Of a DNA stretch of 12,856 nt, positions 1 to 7,399 are shown piece after piece. The DNA is from Planctomycetota bacterium (GTDB taxonomy: Bacteria > Planctomycetota > Planctomycetia > Gemmatales > Gemmataceae): contig JAGWVO010000068.1 in the NCBI GenBank assembly GCA_018970845.1, positions 1 through 12,856 of the forward strand, given 5' to 3'. Both the position numbers and the translations under genes were made by a program. The notes beneath the pieces are model-generated. The model ran no database searches and was not told the DNA's origin. It saw nothing but the letters and a program-made list of their open reading frames with translations. The stretch's first letter is position 1, and every line of letters begins with the position of its first letter.

Positions 1-753
1 GTCGCCGGCAAGGCGCTGAACCTTTCTCTTGAGGAGTTGGGCAAACTTGGGGAATTCCTCAAGAAACTCGGCCTGAACCATGATCAGGTCATGCAAGTCA
101 CAAGCTGGCTCAAGGCCTTGCCGGCCCCCGGCCTCAACGGCAACCTGGCGGATTGGGCCTCAAAGGTTGACTGGTCGAAGTTCACCCCCGGCAAGTGGCG
201 CGACTGGTCTCCCCCGTGGGTGGTTTCGACATTTGATTGGATGAAGCCGCACCTGGGATTTCTCAAGAACTTGCCCGCGCTGAAGATTCCGCGCATTCCG
301 ACAGCTTCGATTCCAACCCTTCCCTCCATTTCGCTGGGCACCCCGGTGATGAGCCGCGAGAACGCCATGTTGTGGATGCTCGCGGTGCTTGTTCCGGTGC
401 TGGCCATCCTCGCCTACCTGTGGCGCGACAAGCTCGCCATGCTGGCGCGGCGGGAACCCCGGGCCTCGGCTGGCTCGCTGGCCCATGTGGACGATATCGC
501 CACGCTGGTTCAATTGTTCGAAAGGGAAGCGCTGCGAATGCTCGGCCCCTCCGCGCGTTTCCGCAACATCAGGCACATCGAGGCGGAACTTTCAGGCATG
601 TTTCCCTCCGCCCCCCACCGCGAGGCCCTGAACACCTTGACGGGGCTTTACGAAAGATGGCGATATCTTCCCGTAACCTGGCACCCCGAACCGAATGAGG
701 TCGCGCGGGGCAGGATGGCCTTGGAAGTGATCTCGGCTGGGCGGCCGGCATGA
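1..753 (+). CDS. DUF4129-like membrane protein, C-terminal part (5' end outside the window)
   Basis: The frame is open from the first base, so this is the last 250 residues of a longer protein. A TTG at 37 could be read as a start, but the GAGGAG before it touches it with no spacer, and coding sequence continues upstream. The visible part begins with a tryptophan-rich soluble stretch (WLKALP, DWSKF, WRDWSPPW). A proline/isoleucine-rich linker and one membrane segment follow at about residues 123-141 (MLWMLAVLVPVLAILAYLW). The last 100 residues are cytoplasmic and end with an LTGLYERWRYLP motif. That pattern, an E-containing helix followed by L-T-x-x-Y-E-x-x-R-Y, resembles the C-terminal DUF4129 domain. 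DUF4129 is often attached to transglutaminase-like proteins in MoxR/DUF58 operons. The stop overlaps the next start as ATGA. Function is unknown; whether a transglutaminase domain lies upstream cannot be seen. The domain call is from motif memory only. Confidence 0.6.
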   Translation, partial: VAGKALNLSLEELGKLGEFLKKLGLNHDQVMQVTSWLKALPAPGLNGNLADWASKVDWSKFTPGKWRDWSPPWVVSTFDWMKPHLGFLKNLPALKIPRIPTASIPTLPSISLGTPVMSRENAMLWMLAVLVPVLAILAYLWRDKLAMLARREPRASAGSLAHVDDIATLVQLFEREALRMLGPSARFRNIRHIEAELSGMFPSAPHREALNTLTGLYERWRYLPVTWHPEPNEVARGRMALEVISAGRPA

Positions 754-1910
754 TTTCCGCCTGGCTCTTGATAATCCTGCTTGCCGGCGGCGCGCCCGCG
801 GATGATGCCGAGGCGCCGGTTGTGACGATCCCGGCGGCGGGGCATGAGTGGTTCAGCTATGTCCTGGCGTTTCCCGGCTGGCAAGGCGGCGCCCCGGAGT
901 TCCTTTCCAGCCTGGAAGACGCGATGGAACATCCGGCGTCCACGATGATTTTCTGCCTTGGACCGGCGGACATGCTGGATGTCGCTGATATCAGGCCGTT
1001 CGTCAGGAATGGCGGAGCCGTGGTCATCGCGACGGAAAACAGCGCTCCGCGAAGGCTGCGATCCGCGCTGGATTCCCTCGTCGGCGCCATTCCCACGACA
1101 ATCGAGGCACGCGCCGAGTCTCCCGACAATCCCGAACACGCCTATGGCGGGCAGGCCGCCTGCCCGCTCGCCAAGGGGGTGCCTGGCCACCCCTGGTTTT
1201 TCAGGCAAGGCAAGGAATACCGTCCGGCCACCAATCGCCCCACCGTGCTCATGCGCGCGCGCGTCGGCCGGGAAGCGGCGGGCTTCGCCGGTCGGGTCGT
1301 CCGCGACGGCCTTGTTCCCTCCGACCTCTTGGCGGCTTCCGCCGAGGTTGAGAAGGGCCGGGCGGCCCTGCTGGGGGACACGGGCCTGTTCTCGAATCTC
1401 ATGCTGCAGGCTCCGGACAACCTCCCGTTCGCCTTCAATGTGGTTGAATGGGCCCGTGAAGGACCGGAAGGAACGCGCAAACGAGTGCTGCTGATCGTGG
1501 AGGGTGAAATCATCCAGAAGCCGTTCATGCCACCGCTCATGATTCCACCCGTGCCGATTCCGCCGCCTGAAAAGCTGCTCGAGGCCTTGTACAAGGGCGC
1601 TGAAGGCCTTGTTCAGGGAGTGGAAAAGGGCCTTGCCGACCTTGATGACCGCGACGCCCTCAACCAGATGACCGCGAGGATTGGCAACCGCGGCTGGATC
1701 GAGTTCCTGGGCGCCTTGGGAGTCGTCGGTTTCATCGGATTGATCATCAGGTTCCTGGCGGGTTCCACGGCACGGAGCCGTTTCCCCGCCATGGCCGTTC
1801 CGGCAAAGCCCGCCGCTCCCAAAGCGTCAGCCTGGCGCCGGGCGGGCGAGTACATGAGGCAAACCGTCAGCCGGTTGCGAAGCTGGGGGAGTCGGGTGAT
1901 CCGCACATGA
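750..1910 (+). CDS. DUF4350-like membrane-anchored protein
   Basis: This 386-residue protein starts at an ATG overlapping the previous stop. Residues 1-17 look like a signal peptide or N-terminal anchor (ISAWLLIILLAGGAPA). Residues 65-97 (IFCLGPADMLDVADIRPFVRNGGAVVIATE region) form a Rossmann-like strand and turn, as in the glutamine-amidotransferase-like fold of DUF4350 and GldG-type auxiliary proteins. Residues 203-236 carry the matching GRAALLGDTGLFSN...DN..FAFNVVEWA pattern, typical of the end of that fold. A proline-rich linker lies at 258-274, a membrane segment at about 317-337 (FLGALGVVGFIGLIIRFLAG), and the tail is short and basic. The amidotransferase-like region is therefore probably outside the cytoplasm with a basic tail inside. 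DUF4350 proteins recur beside MoxR and DUF58; their biochemical role is unknown. No catalytic Cys-His-Glu triad is evident, so enzyme activity is not claimed. Confidence 0.7.
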   Translation: MISAWLLIILLAGGAPADDAEAPVVTIPAAGHEWFSYVLAFPGWQGGAPEFLSSLEDAMEHPASTMIFCLGPADMLDVADIRPFVRNGGAVVIATENSAPRRLRSALDSLVGAIPTTIEARAESPDNPEHAYGGQAACPLAKGVPGHPWFFRQGKEYRPATNRPTVLMRARVGREAAGFAGRVVRDGLVPSDLLAASAEVEKGRAALLGDTGLFSNLMLQAPDNLPFAFNVVEWAREGPEGTRKRVLLIVEGEIIQKPFMPPLMIPPVPIPPPEKLLEALYKGAEGLVQGVEKGLADLDDRDALNQMTARIGNRGWIEFLGALGVVGFIGLIIRFLAGSTARSRFPAMAVPAKPAAPKASAWRRAGEYMRQTVSRLRSWGSRVIRT

Positions 1911-2917
1911 GCAACATTGACAACCTAGAGGAATGGGATCGGGCGACGGCTGAAAAACCGGCGCCGCTGCCCGATGAGGTCTGCCGCGAGGCCGCCACCA
2001 TGCGCGGTCGGGTTCAGGACGGCGTTTCCGGGTGCGTCGTCGGCATGGAAACCGCCGTCGACCAGATCCTGATGACGATGATGGCGGGGGGACATGCCCT
2101 TCTAGAGGGCGTGCCGGGAGTCGCCAAGACGACGCTTTCCAAGGCGTTCGCCAGCATCCTGGGGCTCGATTTCCAGAGGATCCAGTTCACGCCCGACCTG
2201 ATGCCGTCCGACATCACCGGCACCAGCATCCTCGACCGCAAGTCAGGCGACTTCGTCCTTCGCAAAGGTCCGGTTTTCTGCCAGGTGCTCCTGGCCGACG
2301 AAATCAACCGGGCTCCCGCCAAGACCCAGGCGGCGCTGCTCGAGGCGATGCAGGAAGGCCAGGTGACCCTCGAGGGGGAATCGATGCCCCTGCCCGGGCC
2401 GTTCATGGTTTTGGCGACCCAGAATCCCGTCGAGCAGGAGGGCGTCTACAAGTTGCCTGAGGCGCAACTCGACCGCTTCCTCGTCCGGATTGAAATGGGC
2501 TACCCGGGCCGGGAACGGGAAGTGGACATGCTGCGCCTGCTGAGCCGCGCCCCCGCCATCCCTGCCAGGATTCTCGACGCCGCGTCGATCGGCCGCCTCC
2601 AGGCCCTATGCCCCCGGGTGCACGGGGAACCCGCGCTGTTCGAGTACATCGTCGACCTGGCCCTGGCCAGCCGCGAGCACCCCGACCTGATGCTCGGCGC
2701 GAGTCCGCGCGGCGCCCTCTGCCTCCTCCGGTGCAGCCGGGCCCACGCCCTTCTCTCCGGACGAGGATACTTCACCCACCTCGATGTCCAGGCGGTGGCC
2801 CAACCGGTTCTCGGCCATCGCCTCATCCTCAGGCCCGAGGCCGAAATCGAGGGCCGCCGCACGCGGGACATCGTGCAGGACCTGCTCGACCAGGTTCCGG
2901 TTCTCACGGAATCATGA
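1907..2917 (+). CDS. MoxR-family AAA+ ATPase
   Basis: This is a 336-residue AAA+ ATPase of the MoxR family. Walker A (GVPGVAKT) is at residues 68-75, Walker B (VLLADE) at 127-132, and the family stretch INRAPAKTQAALLEAMQEGQ directly after it. The sensor 1 segment ATQNP is at 170-174, and YKLPEAQLDRF, containing the conserved arginine, follows at 181-191. The C-terminal part has the lid-like ASPRGALCLLRCSRAHAL motif, where SPR supplies the likely sensor 2 arginine. The length is normal for the family. MoxR ATPases are cytoplasmic and are thought to act as chaperones that remodel or load cofactors into partner complexes, usually with a vWA or DUF58 protein; that partner is the next gene. The start ATG overlaps the DUF4350 stop (ATGA), so translation is probably coupled. 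The family call is very secure. The client complex is not known. Confidence 0.95.
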   Translation: MSNIDNLEEWDRATAEKPAPLPDEVCREAATMRGRVQDGVSGCVVGMETAVDQILMTMMAGGHALLEGVPGVAKTTLSKAFASILGLDFQRIQFTPDLMPSDITGTSILDRKSGDFVLRKGPVFCQVLLADEINRAPAKTQAALLEAMQEGQVTLEGESMPLPGPFMVLATQNPVEQEGVYKLPEAQLDRFLVRIEMGYPGREREVDMLRLLSRAPAIPARILDAASIGRLQALCPRVHGEPALFEYIVDLALASREHPDLMLGASPRGALCLLRCSRAHALLSGRGYFTHLDVQAVAQPVLGHRLILRPEAEIEGRRTRDIVQDLLDQVPVLTES

Positions 2918-2946
2918 TCCGCCACGGACGAACCACGCCATGCTGA
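2914..2946 (+). other. ten-codon bridging open frame between MoxR and DUF58 genes
   Basis: An ATG at 2914 overlaps the MoxR stop as ATGA. It reads ten codons (MIRHGRTTPC) and stops at TGA 2944-2946, just past the DUF58 start at 2940. It therefore overlaps both genes in a different frame. It could relay ribosomes from one gene to the next where the usual direct ATGA overlap is missing. It could equally be chance. The peptide itself is probably not functional. Confidence 0.2.
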
Positions 2947-4757
2947 CGACCCGCGGATGGTGGTGGCTGTTCCATTCCTCGTGGGCCACGGGGCTTGGCC
3001 TGCTGCTTCGCCTCGAGGGGATTTCGTTCCTGGGGTTCATGGGCCTTGCATGGCTGCTGGCGTCCTGGGTGCGGCTGCGGCTTGGCTGCGCGGGCTTCCC
3101 GGCGGTGGTGTCGATGACCCGCGAGGTGGCCGACCGGGGCGGCGCGGTCCGCATGCTGCGCGCCGGCCGCAGGGTTGTCGTGAAGGTGCGCCTTCGCCAC
3201 CGGGGAAGGATCGGCTGGCCGCTTGTCCGCCTCGAGGACCGCGTTCCCGACGACGGCGCCTGGAACGGGCCGCCGGGTTGGTGGCCGGGAGTCGAGGGTG
3301 CCTTGCCCGCCGGCGGCGAACTCGCCGCGCAGTGGCCGCTGGATTTCCCCCTCCCCGGCGTGGCCCGCTTCGAGGGACTCCGCCTCACGGTCGCCGACAG
3401 CCTGGGACTGGTGGCGTCGGTGATGTTCCTTCGCGACGGCGCCGAATATCCCGTTCTGCCCGCGGGCGCCACCGGCGATGGCGATGGCACGGGGGTCAAG
3501 CGCGCCAACCTGATGCCCCCGCCCGGTGGACACAGGCACCGCAAGCCCGGCGGAAGCGCGGAGATCCTTGACATCCGTGACTACCGGATCGGTGATTCAC
3601 CGCGTTGGATCGCCTGGAAGCAATCGGCCCGCCGCGACCGGGTGCTGGTCAAGGAATTCGAGAACGAGGTCCCGGTCCGCTGCCAGGTGATCATCGACGC
3701 CACCACTCCGGTCCGGCGATGGCAGCCGGGCGGTTCCGCCTTCTGCCGCCTTTCAATGGCCGCGGCCGAAATACTGGAGGCGTGCGACGAGCTTCGCGAC
3801 CCCGTCGGCATGATCATCACGAGCGAGATCGAGGCTTCGGTTGAAAGGCCCAACCGCGGAGGCCGCCACTCGCTCCGGATGCTCCAGCGCCTGGCCAGGG
3901 AATCCTCCGTGCCGGCCGACCAGCCGCCGGTGGACGAGGATCCCTGGCCGCTCTTCGAACCTGCCGCGAAGCTGGCCATGGAGATTTATCCCGAGCTTTA
4001 CGGCTCCCCGGATCTCCTGCCCGGGTGGAACAGGCTCATGATCGGCCCGGGCCGGCCGGGGTTCTCGCGCCACGGCGGCTGGACAGGCTGGATTTTCCGA
4101 AACCGGGGATATGTCTGGCTGGCTCCACCCGCGATCCTTGTCGCGGCCTATGCCATGGCAAGCCCCTGGCTGTGCATGGCGGCGACATGGTCGGGGCCCA
4201 TCCTTTGGGCACTCGCCCGAACCGTGACCGCCCACCACACCCTCAGGTTCAGGGAGCGCAAGCGCCTCGCCTCCGTCCTCGCGGCGCGGCAAGGCGGCGA
4301 TCCGGCCCTGGTGGACGCCTTGCTCGAGGACGACACCCTGCTGGCGACCCGACTGCGCTCATTTCTCGCCGAGCACCGCCGCGACCGATTCCTGCCGGTG
4401 CCTCCCCCCCCTCCGCTCACCACCTTCTCACGGGCCCGGGCGGAGCGCATCGCGAGGGCGGTGCGCGCCGCCGCCGCGCGGGCCCGCGACCCCGAATGCC
4501 ATTTCCTGCTCACCGACAGCTCTGGCCTCCCCGCGAGGCTGGAGGTGCTTGTTTCAGCCGCGAGGCTTGTCAGGGCGCGAAGGCACCAACTCGTGGTCAT
4601 CCTCGATGAGGGACCCGAGCGCGCCGGCGTCAGCCAACTGGTGGAGGCCATGGCGCGCCTGCGGGTTCCCGTCATCCTCACGCGGACCGGACTCGCCAAG
4701 GGCGAAGTGGCCAGGCTCATCACCTCTGTTCGCCGCATGTCGGGGAGGACTCCATGA
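2940..4757 (+). CDS. DUF58 (vWA-like) membrane protein with an internal membrane insertion
   Basis: This 605-residue protein is the usual operon partner of MoxR. ATG 2940 is chosen because the protein then begins directly with a membrane hairpin (residues about 8-48), as DUF58 proteins do; upstream in-frame codons lie inside the MoxR gene. The DUF58 signature is at residues 209-243 (DIRDYRIGDSPRWIAWKQSA, then KEFENE). A vWA-like half follows: strand QVIIDATTPVR (249-259), where a canonical MIDAS would read DxSxS, so the metal site looks degenerate. The next strand and turn are VGMIITSEI and RPNRGGRHSLRMLQRLA. The remainder contains a second pair of membrane segments (about 391-428), a charged region, a run of six prolines (488-493, giving a hinge) and a closing HQLVVILDE...LVEAMARLRVPVIL (549-580). 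That closing part resembles the last strands of a vWA fold. The protein is about 200 residues longer than typical DUF58 proteins. It overlaps the next gene by ATGA. Confidence 0.88.
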   Translation: MLTTRGWWWLFHSSWATGLGLLLRLEGISFLGFMGLAWLLASWVRLRLGCAGFPAVVSMTREVADRGGAVRMLRAGRRVVVKVRLRHRGRIGWPLVRLEDRVPDDGAWNGPPGWWPGVEGALPAGGELAAQWPLDFPLPGVARFEGLRLTVADSLGLVASVMFLRDGAEYPVLPAGATGDGDGTGVKRANLMPPPGGHRHRKPGGSAEILDIRDYRIGDSPRWIAWKQSARRDRVLVKEFENEVPVRCQVIIDATTPVRRWQPGGSAFCRLSMAAAEILEACDELRDPVGMIITSEIEASVERPNRGGRHSLRMLQRLARESSVPADQPPVDEDPWPLFEPAAKLAMEIYPELYGSPDLLPGWNRLMIGPGRPGFSRHGGWTGWIFRNRGYVWLAPPAILVAAYAMASPWLCMAATWSGPILWALARTVTAHHTLRFRERKRLASVLAARQGGDPALVDALLEDDTLLATRLRSFLAEHRRDRFLPVPPPPPLTTFSRARAERIARAVRAAAARARDPECHFLLTDSSGLPARLEVLVSAARLVRARRHQLVVILDEGPERAGVSQLVEAMARLRVPVILTRTGLAKGEVARLITSVRRMSGRTP

Positions 4758-5584
4758 GCCAGGCCAAACCGGCGCAAGCCCGTCCCGTTTTCGTCCCCGC
4801 CCTGGGATGGGCCCTGGCCCTGCTCGTGCTTCTTCAATTCACGGGACGAACGACATGGATGCTGGTTCCTCCGGCGGTGCTGGCACTGGCTGGATTCCTG
4901 CCCCTTCCCGTTGCTCCGGGCTTCTTTTTCGCATGCCTGCCCGTCTGCCTGCTGTTGGAGACGACGGGAGTCGGACCCGAGGAATGGTTCGATGCGTTGC
5001 TCGGGGCGCCGGTCCGCCGCGGCCGTCTCGGGGAAGCCAGCCTCATCGACCTTCAGTCGGATGAATTGGCCTCCATCCTGCTCTGGCTGGCGATCGGAAC
5101 CTGCTGGATCAGCGGATTCAGGGAAATCGCTCACCTGGCCATGGCCAAGTCGGATCCGTTTCCAGGGCCCTCGGGCCGGACGGGGCCCTCGCCTTTGCCA
5201 AGGTCGATGCCCCTTGCCGAGGGGCGCGAGTGGTCGGCGATCGGTGTCCTCGGCTTGGGAGCCGGCATCCTTGTGGTGATCATTTTTGAAGCGGCTTTCC
5301 TGGGCGAGCAAGCCGGCTACTCGGCGCTCCTGAGGGTCCGCCTTGCCAGCTTGGGCGGCGGGTTCCTGCTGGTGTTCCTGGCGGTGAGAACCGTCACAAG
5401 CTACCTCCACTGGAACGCCATGCCGGTGCTCGAGGCCGGCCTGGTGGCCCAGGAGGCGGCCTGGCGGGAAGGGGCGGTCGAAATGGGCGCCATCCATCGG
5501 TGGCTCACTTGGATGAGGGTCGGCACCAGGCGAGGCGCCGAGCGCAGGTGGCGGATATTATCGCGTAGGAGGGCGGGCGCATGA
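4754..5584 (+). CDS. multi-pass membrane protein of unknown function
   Basis: I do not recognise this 276-residue protein. It starts at an ATG that overlaps the DUF58 stop, with a clear GGAGGA at 4744-4749. Hydrophobic segments suggest about six membrane helices, at residues 14-30, 36-51, 53-69, 105-122, 161-183 and 197-217. A loop at 132-158 is rich in proline and serine. The last 55 residues are soluble and strongly basic at the end (RRGAERRWRILSRRR), which suggests a cytoplasmic tail. No catalytic motif is visible. Its position inside the MoxR/DUF58 operon makes it a likely membrane partner or client of the MoxR chaperone system. That rests on context alone. Confidence 0.8.
   Translation: MSQAKPAQARPVFVPALGWALALLVLLQFTGRTTWMLVPPAVLALAGFLPLPVAPGFFFACLPVCLLLETTGVGPEEWFDALLGAPVRRGRLGEASLIDLQSDELASILLWLAIGTCWISGFREIAHLAMAKSDPFPGPSGRTGPSPLPRSMPLAEGREWSAIGVLGLGAGILVVIIFEAAFLGEQAGYSALLRVRLASLGGGFLLVFLAVRTVTSYLHWNAMPVLEAGLVAQEAAWREGAVEMGAIHRWLTWMRVGTRRGAERRWRILSRRRAGA
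5567..5572 (+). promoter_or_regulatory. strong ribosome binding site (AGGAGG) for the 90-residue protein
   Basis: AGGAGG sits eight bases before ATG 5581, inside the end of the preceding gene. It is the best Shine-Dalgarno match noticed at any start in the window. It supports the small downstream gene as truly translated, probably at a higher rate than its neighbours. Confidence 0.7.
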
Positions 5585-5853
5585 TCGGCCTGAGCGGTTG
5601 GATTCGAGAGATCCTGGGTTGGCTGCTGACCCTCGCAAGCCTTTACGCGTTCTTCGTGGCCCTGGGGCTGATCGTGAACCGGCAGGTGATCGGCGGCGGG
5701 GCGCTCGGAATCCTCTCCTTGTTCATGTACCGCTCGGGCGTGGGCTTCCTGAAGATGGCGGTCGCGGCTCGCATCTGCCAGCAGGCCCAGGATCGCGTCT
5801 ACCCGGCTCCAGCCAGGCCGGTCGCCCCTCGCCAGCGCCGCGCGGGCGCTTGA
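5581..5853 (+). CDS. small two-helix membrane protein of unknown function
   Basis: This 90-residue protein has an ATG overlapping the upstream stop (ATGA) and an unusually good AGGAGG. Two hydrophobic segments are visible, at about residues 9-32 (EILGWLLTLASLYAFFVALGLI) and 38-60 (GGGALGILSLFMYRSGVGFLKMA). A short glycine-rich turn separates them. The C-terminal 25 residues are basic and proline/alanine-rich and are probably cytoplasmic. I do not recognise a family. It closes the MoxR/DUF58 operon and is followed at once by a palindrome. A small accessory or assembly subunit is the simplest reading, inferred from size and context only. Coding potential is supported by the ribosome site and the overlap. 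Confidence 0.75.
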   Translation: MIGLSGWIREILGWLLTLASLYAFFVALGLIVNRQVIGGGALGILSLFMYRSGVGFLKMAVAARICQQAQDRVYPAPARPVAPRQRRAGA

Positions 5854-5873
5854 CCGGGCAGGCGCCTGTCCGG
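5854..5873 (+). terminator. GC-rich palindrome after the operon, possible terminator
   Basis: CCGGGCAGGC is followed directly by GCCTGTCCGG. The two halves pair along ten bases with one G-U pair; a realistic hairpin would have an eight-base stem and a GCGC loop. It begins on the base after the TGA of the 90-residue gene. Only a weak T run follows (AGAATTTCC), so intrinsic termination may be partial. It could also act as an mRNA-stabilising hairpin or as a palindromic protein site ahead of the aldehyde dehydrogenase gene. The rest of the gap (5874-5923) shows only a GAGG ribosome site at 5910-5913. Confidence 0.45.
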
Positions 5874-5923
5874 AGAATTTCCGTGCGCCCATCCTTCTCC
5901 CCGACACGCGAGGCGAACACGCC

Positions 5924-7399
5924 ATGACGACAAAAAGCCTTCCCCCCAAGCCGGCACTGGTTCCCGCGCAGCAAATGCTCATCGGCGGAAAGTGGCGGCC
6001 CAGCGTTTCTGGCAAGACCTTCGAGACTTTCGATCCGTCAACCGGCGGGAAGATCTGCGATGTCGCCGAGGGCGACAAGGCCGACATCGACCTCGCGGTG
6101 GCCGCGGCGCGATCCGCCTTCGACGCGGGGCCATGGCGGCGGATGAGCGCCTCGGAGCGCGGGCGGATCCTCTATCGCCTGGCCGACCTCGTCGAGTCGC
6201 ACAAGGAGGAACTCGCGGCGCTCGAGTCGCTTGACAATGGCAAGCCGGTCCGCGATTCCCTCGCCGCCGACCTGCCTCTCACCATCAAGTGCTACCGGTA
6301 CTACGCCGGCTGGGCCGACAAGATCCAGGGCAGGACCATCCCCGTCGAAGGCGACTATTTCTGCTACACACGGCATGAGCCGGTGGGCGTGGTCGGGCAG
6401 GTGATCCCCTGGAACTTCCCGCTGCTGATGCAGGCCTGGAAGTGGGGGCCGGCCCTCGCCGCCGGTTGCACGCTCGTGCTCAAGCCGGCCGAGCAGACGC
6501 CGCTGACGGCCTTGAGGGTCGCCAGGTTGGCGCAGGAAGCGGGCGTTCCCGATGGCGTCATCAATGTGGTGCCCGGCTTCGGGCCCACCGCCGGCGCCGC
6601 GCTCACCGGGCACATGGATGTCGACAAGGTCGCCTTCACGGGCGAGCACACGACCGGCAGGCTGGTGATGGAGGCGGCGGCCCGCTCCAACCTCAAGCGG
6701 GTGAGCCTGGAATTGGGCGGCAAGAGCCCCAACATCATCTTCGCCGACGCCGACCTGGACGCCGCCATCGAGGGCGCCCACTTCGGCCTGTTCTTCAACC
6801 AGGGTCAATGCTGCTGCGCCGGCAGCAGGCTCTTCGTGGAGGAGAAGGTTCACGACGAGGTGGTCGCGCGCCTGGTGGAAAGGTCGAAATCGTCCCGCGT
6901 GGGAGACCCGTTCCACCCGGGCACCACCCAGGGGCCGCAGGTTTCCCGCGAACAGCAGGAACGCGTCCTCCGATACATCGGCGCCGGCCAGCGCGAGGGA
7001 GCCCGCCTGCTCACCGGCGGGAAGGCCCCCCAGGGCGACGGTTTCTTCGTCGAGCCGACCGTCTTCGACCAGGTCCGGGACGACATGACCATCGCCCGCG
7101 AGGAAATCTTCGGGCCCGTCATGAATGTGCTTTCCTTCAAGGACATCGACGAGGTGATCCGCCGCGGAAACGAGACGATGTTCGGGCTCGCCGCCGCCGT
7201 TTGGACCCGGGACATCCGCAAGGCGAACCGGATCGCGCATGAACTCCGCGCCGGCACGGTTTGGGTGAACTGCTACGATGTCTTCGACGCGGCGGCCCCC
7301 TTTGGCGGATTCAAGATGTCCGGAATCGGGCGCGAGCTTGGCGAGTACGCCCTTCAGCTTTACACCGAGGTGAAGACCGTCACGGTCGCGGGGGGCTGA
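5924..7399 (+). CDS. NAD-dependent aldehyde dehydrogenase (ALDH1/2-like)
   Basis: This 491-residue protein has the normal length for the class I/II aldehyde dehydrogenases, which oxidise aldehydes to carboxylic acids with NAD(P)+ in the cytoplasm. All core residues are visible. The oxyanion asparagine is in IPWNFP (N164), the general-base glutamate in ELGGKS (E263), and the nucleophile in FNQGQCCCAGSR, where the middle of three cysteines (C297) aligns with the ALDH2 nucleophile. KPAEQTPLTAL (187-197) keeps the glutamate (E190) that favours NAD+ over NADP+. EEIFGPV, PFGGFKMSGIGRE and a terminal EVKTVTV complete the family pattern. The cofactor loop reads FTGEHTTG where FTGSTEVG is usual; both glycines are kept. 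ATG 5924 is preceded by GAGG at a ten-base spacing. The decarboxylase gene starts on the base after the stop, so the two are probably co-transcribed. The substrate cannot be told from the sequence. Confidence 0.96.
   Translation: MTTKSLPPKPALVPAQQMLIGGKWRPSVSGKTFETFDPSTGGKICDVAEGDKADIDLAVAAARSAFDAGPWRRMSASERGRILYRLADLVESHKEELAALESLDNGKPVRDSLAADLPLTIKCYRYYAGWADKIQGRTIPVEGDYFCYTRHEPVGVVGQVIPWNFPLLMQAWKWGPALAAGCTLVLKPAEQTPLTALRVARLAQEAGVPDGVINVVPGFGPTAGAALTGHMDVDKVAFTGEHTTGRLVMEAAARSNLKRVSLELGGKSPNIIFADADLDAAIEGAHFGLFFNQGQCCCAGSRLFVEEKVHDEVVARLVERSKSSRVGDPFHPGTTQGPQVSREQQERVLRYIGAGQREGARLLTGGKAPQGDGFFVEPTVFDQVRDDMTIAREEIFGPVMNVLSFKDIDEVIRRGNETMFGLAAAVWTRDIRKANRIAHELRAGTVWVNCYDVFDAAAPFGGFKMSGIGRELGEYALQLYTEVKTVTVAGG

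Noticed and set aside
37..753. TTG at 37 as the start of the first gene
   Set aside because: The frame is open back to the first base with similar coding sequence, and the GAGGAG before the TTG leaves no spacer. The gene most likely begins outside the window.
2784..2939. Upstream ATG at 2784 extending the DUF58 protein by 52 residues
   Set aside because: It lies inside the MoxR coding region in another frame and adds an arginine/serine-rich stretch unlike the family. ATG 2940 gives the expected start directly before the membrane hairpin.
4148..5497. 449-codon reverse-strand open frame opposite the DUF58 and 276-residue genes
   Set aside because: Long antisense frames are common in GC-rich coding DNA. 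It spans two well-supported genes and has a low-complexity, Arg/Gln/Gly-rich translation with no recognisable motif.
6038..7240. 400-codon reverse-strand open frame opposite the aldehyde dehydrogenase gene
   Set aside because: It lies entirely within a textbook aldehyde dehydrogenase and shows no family motif, so it is a shadow frame.
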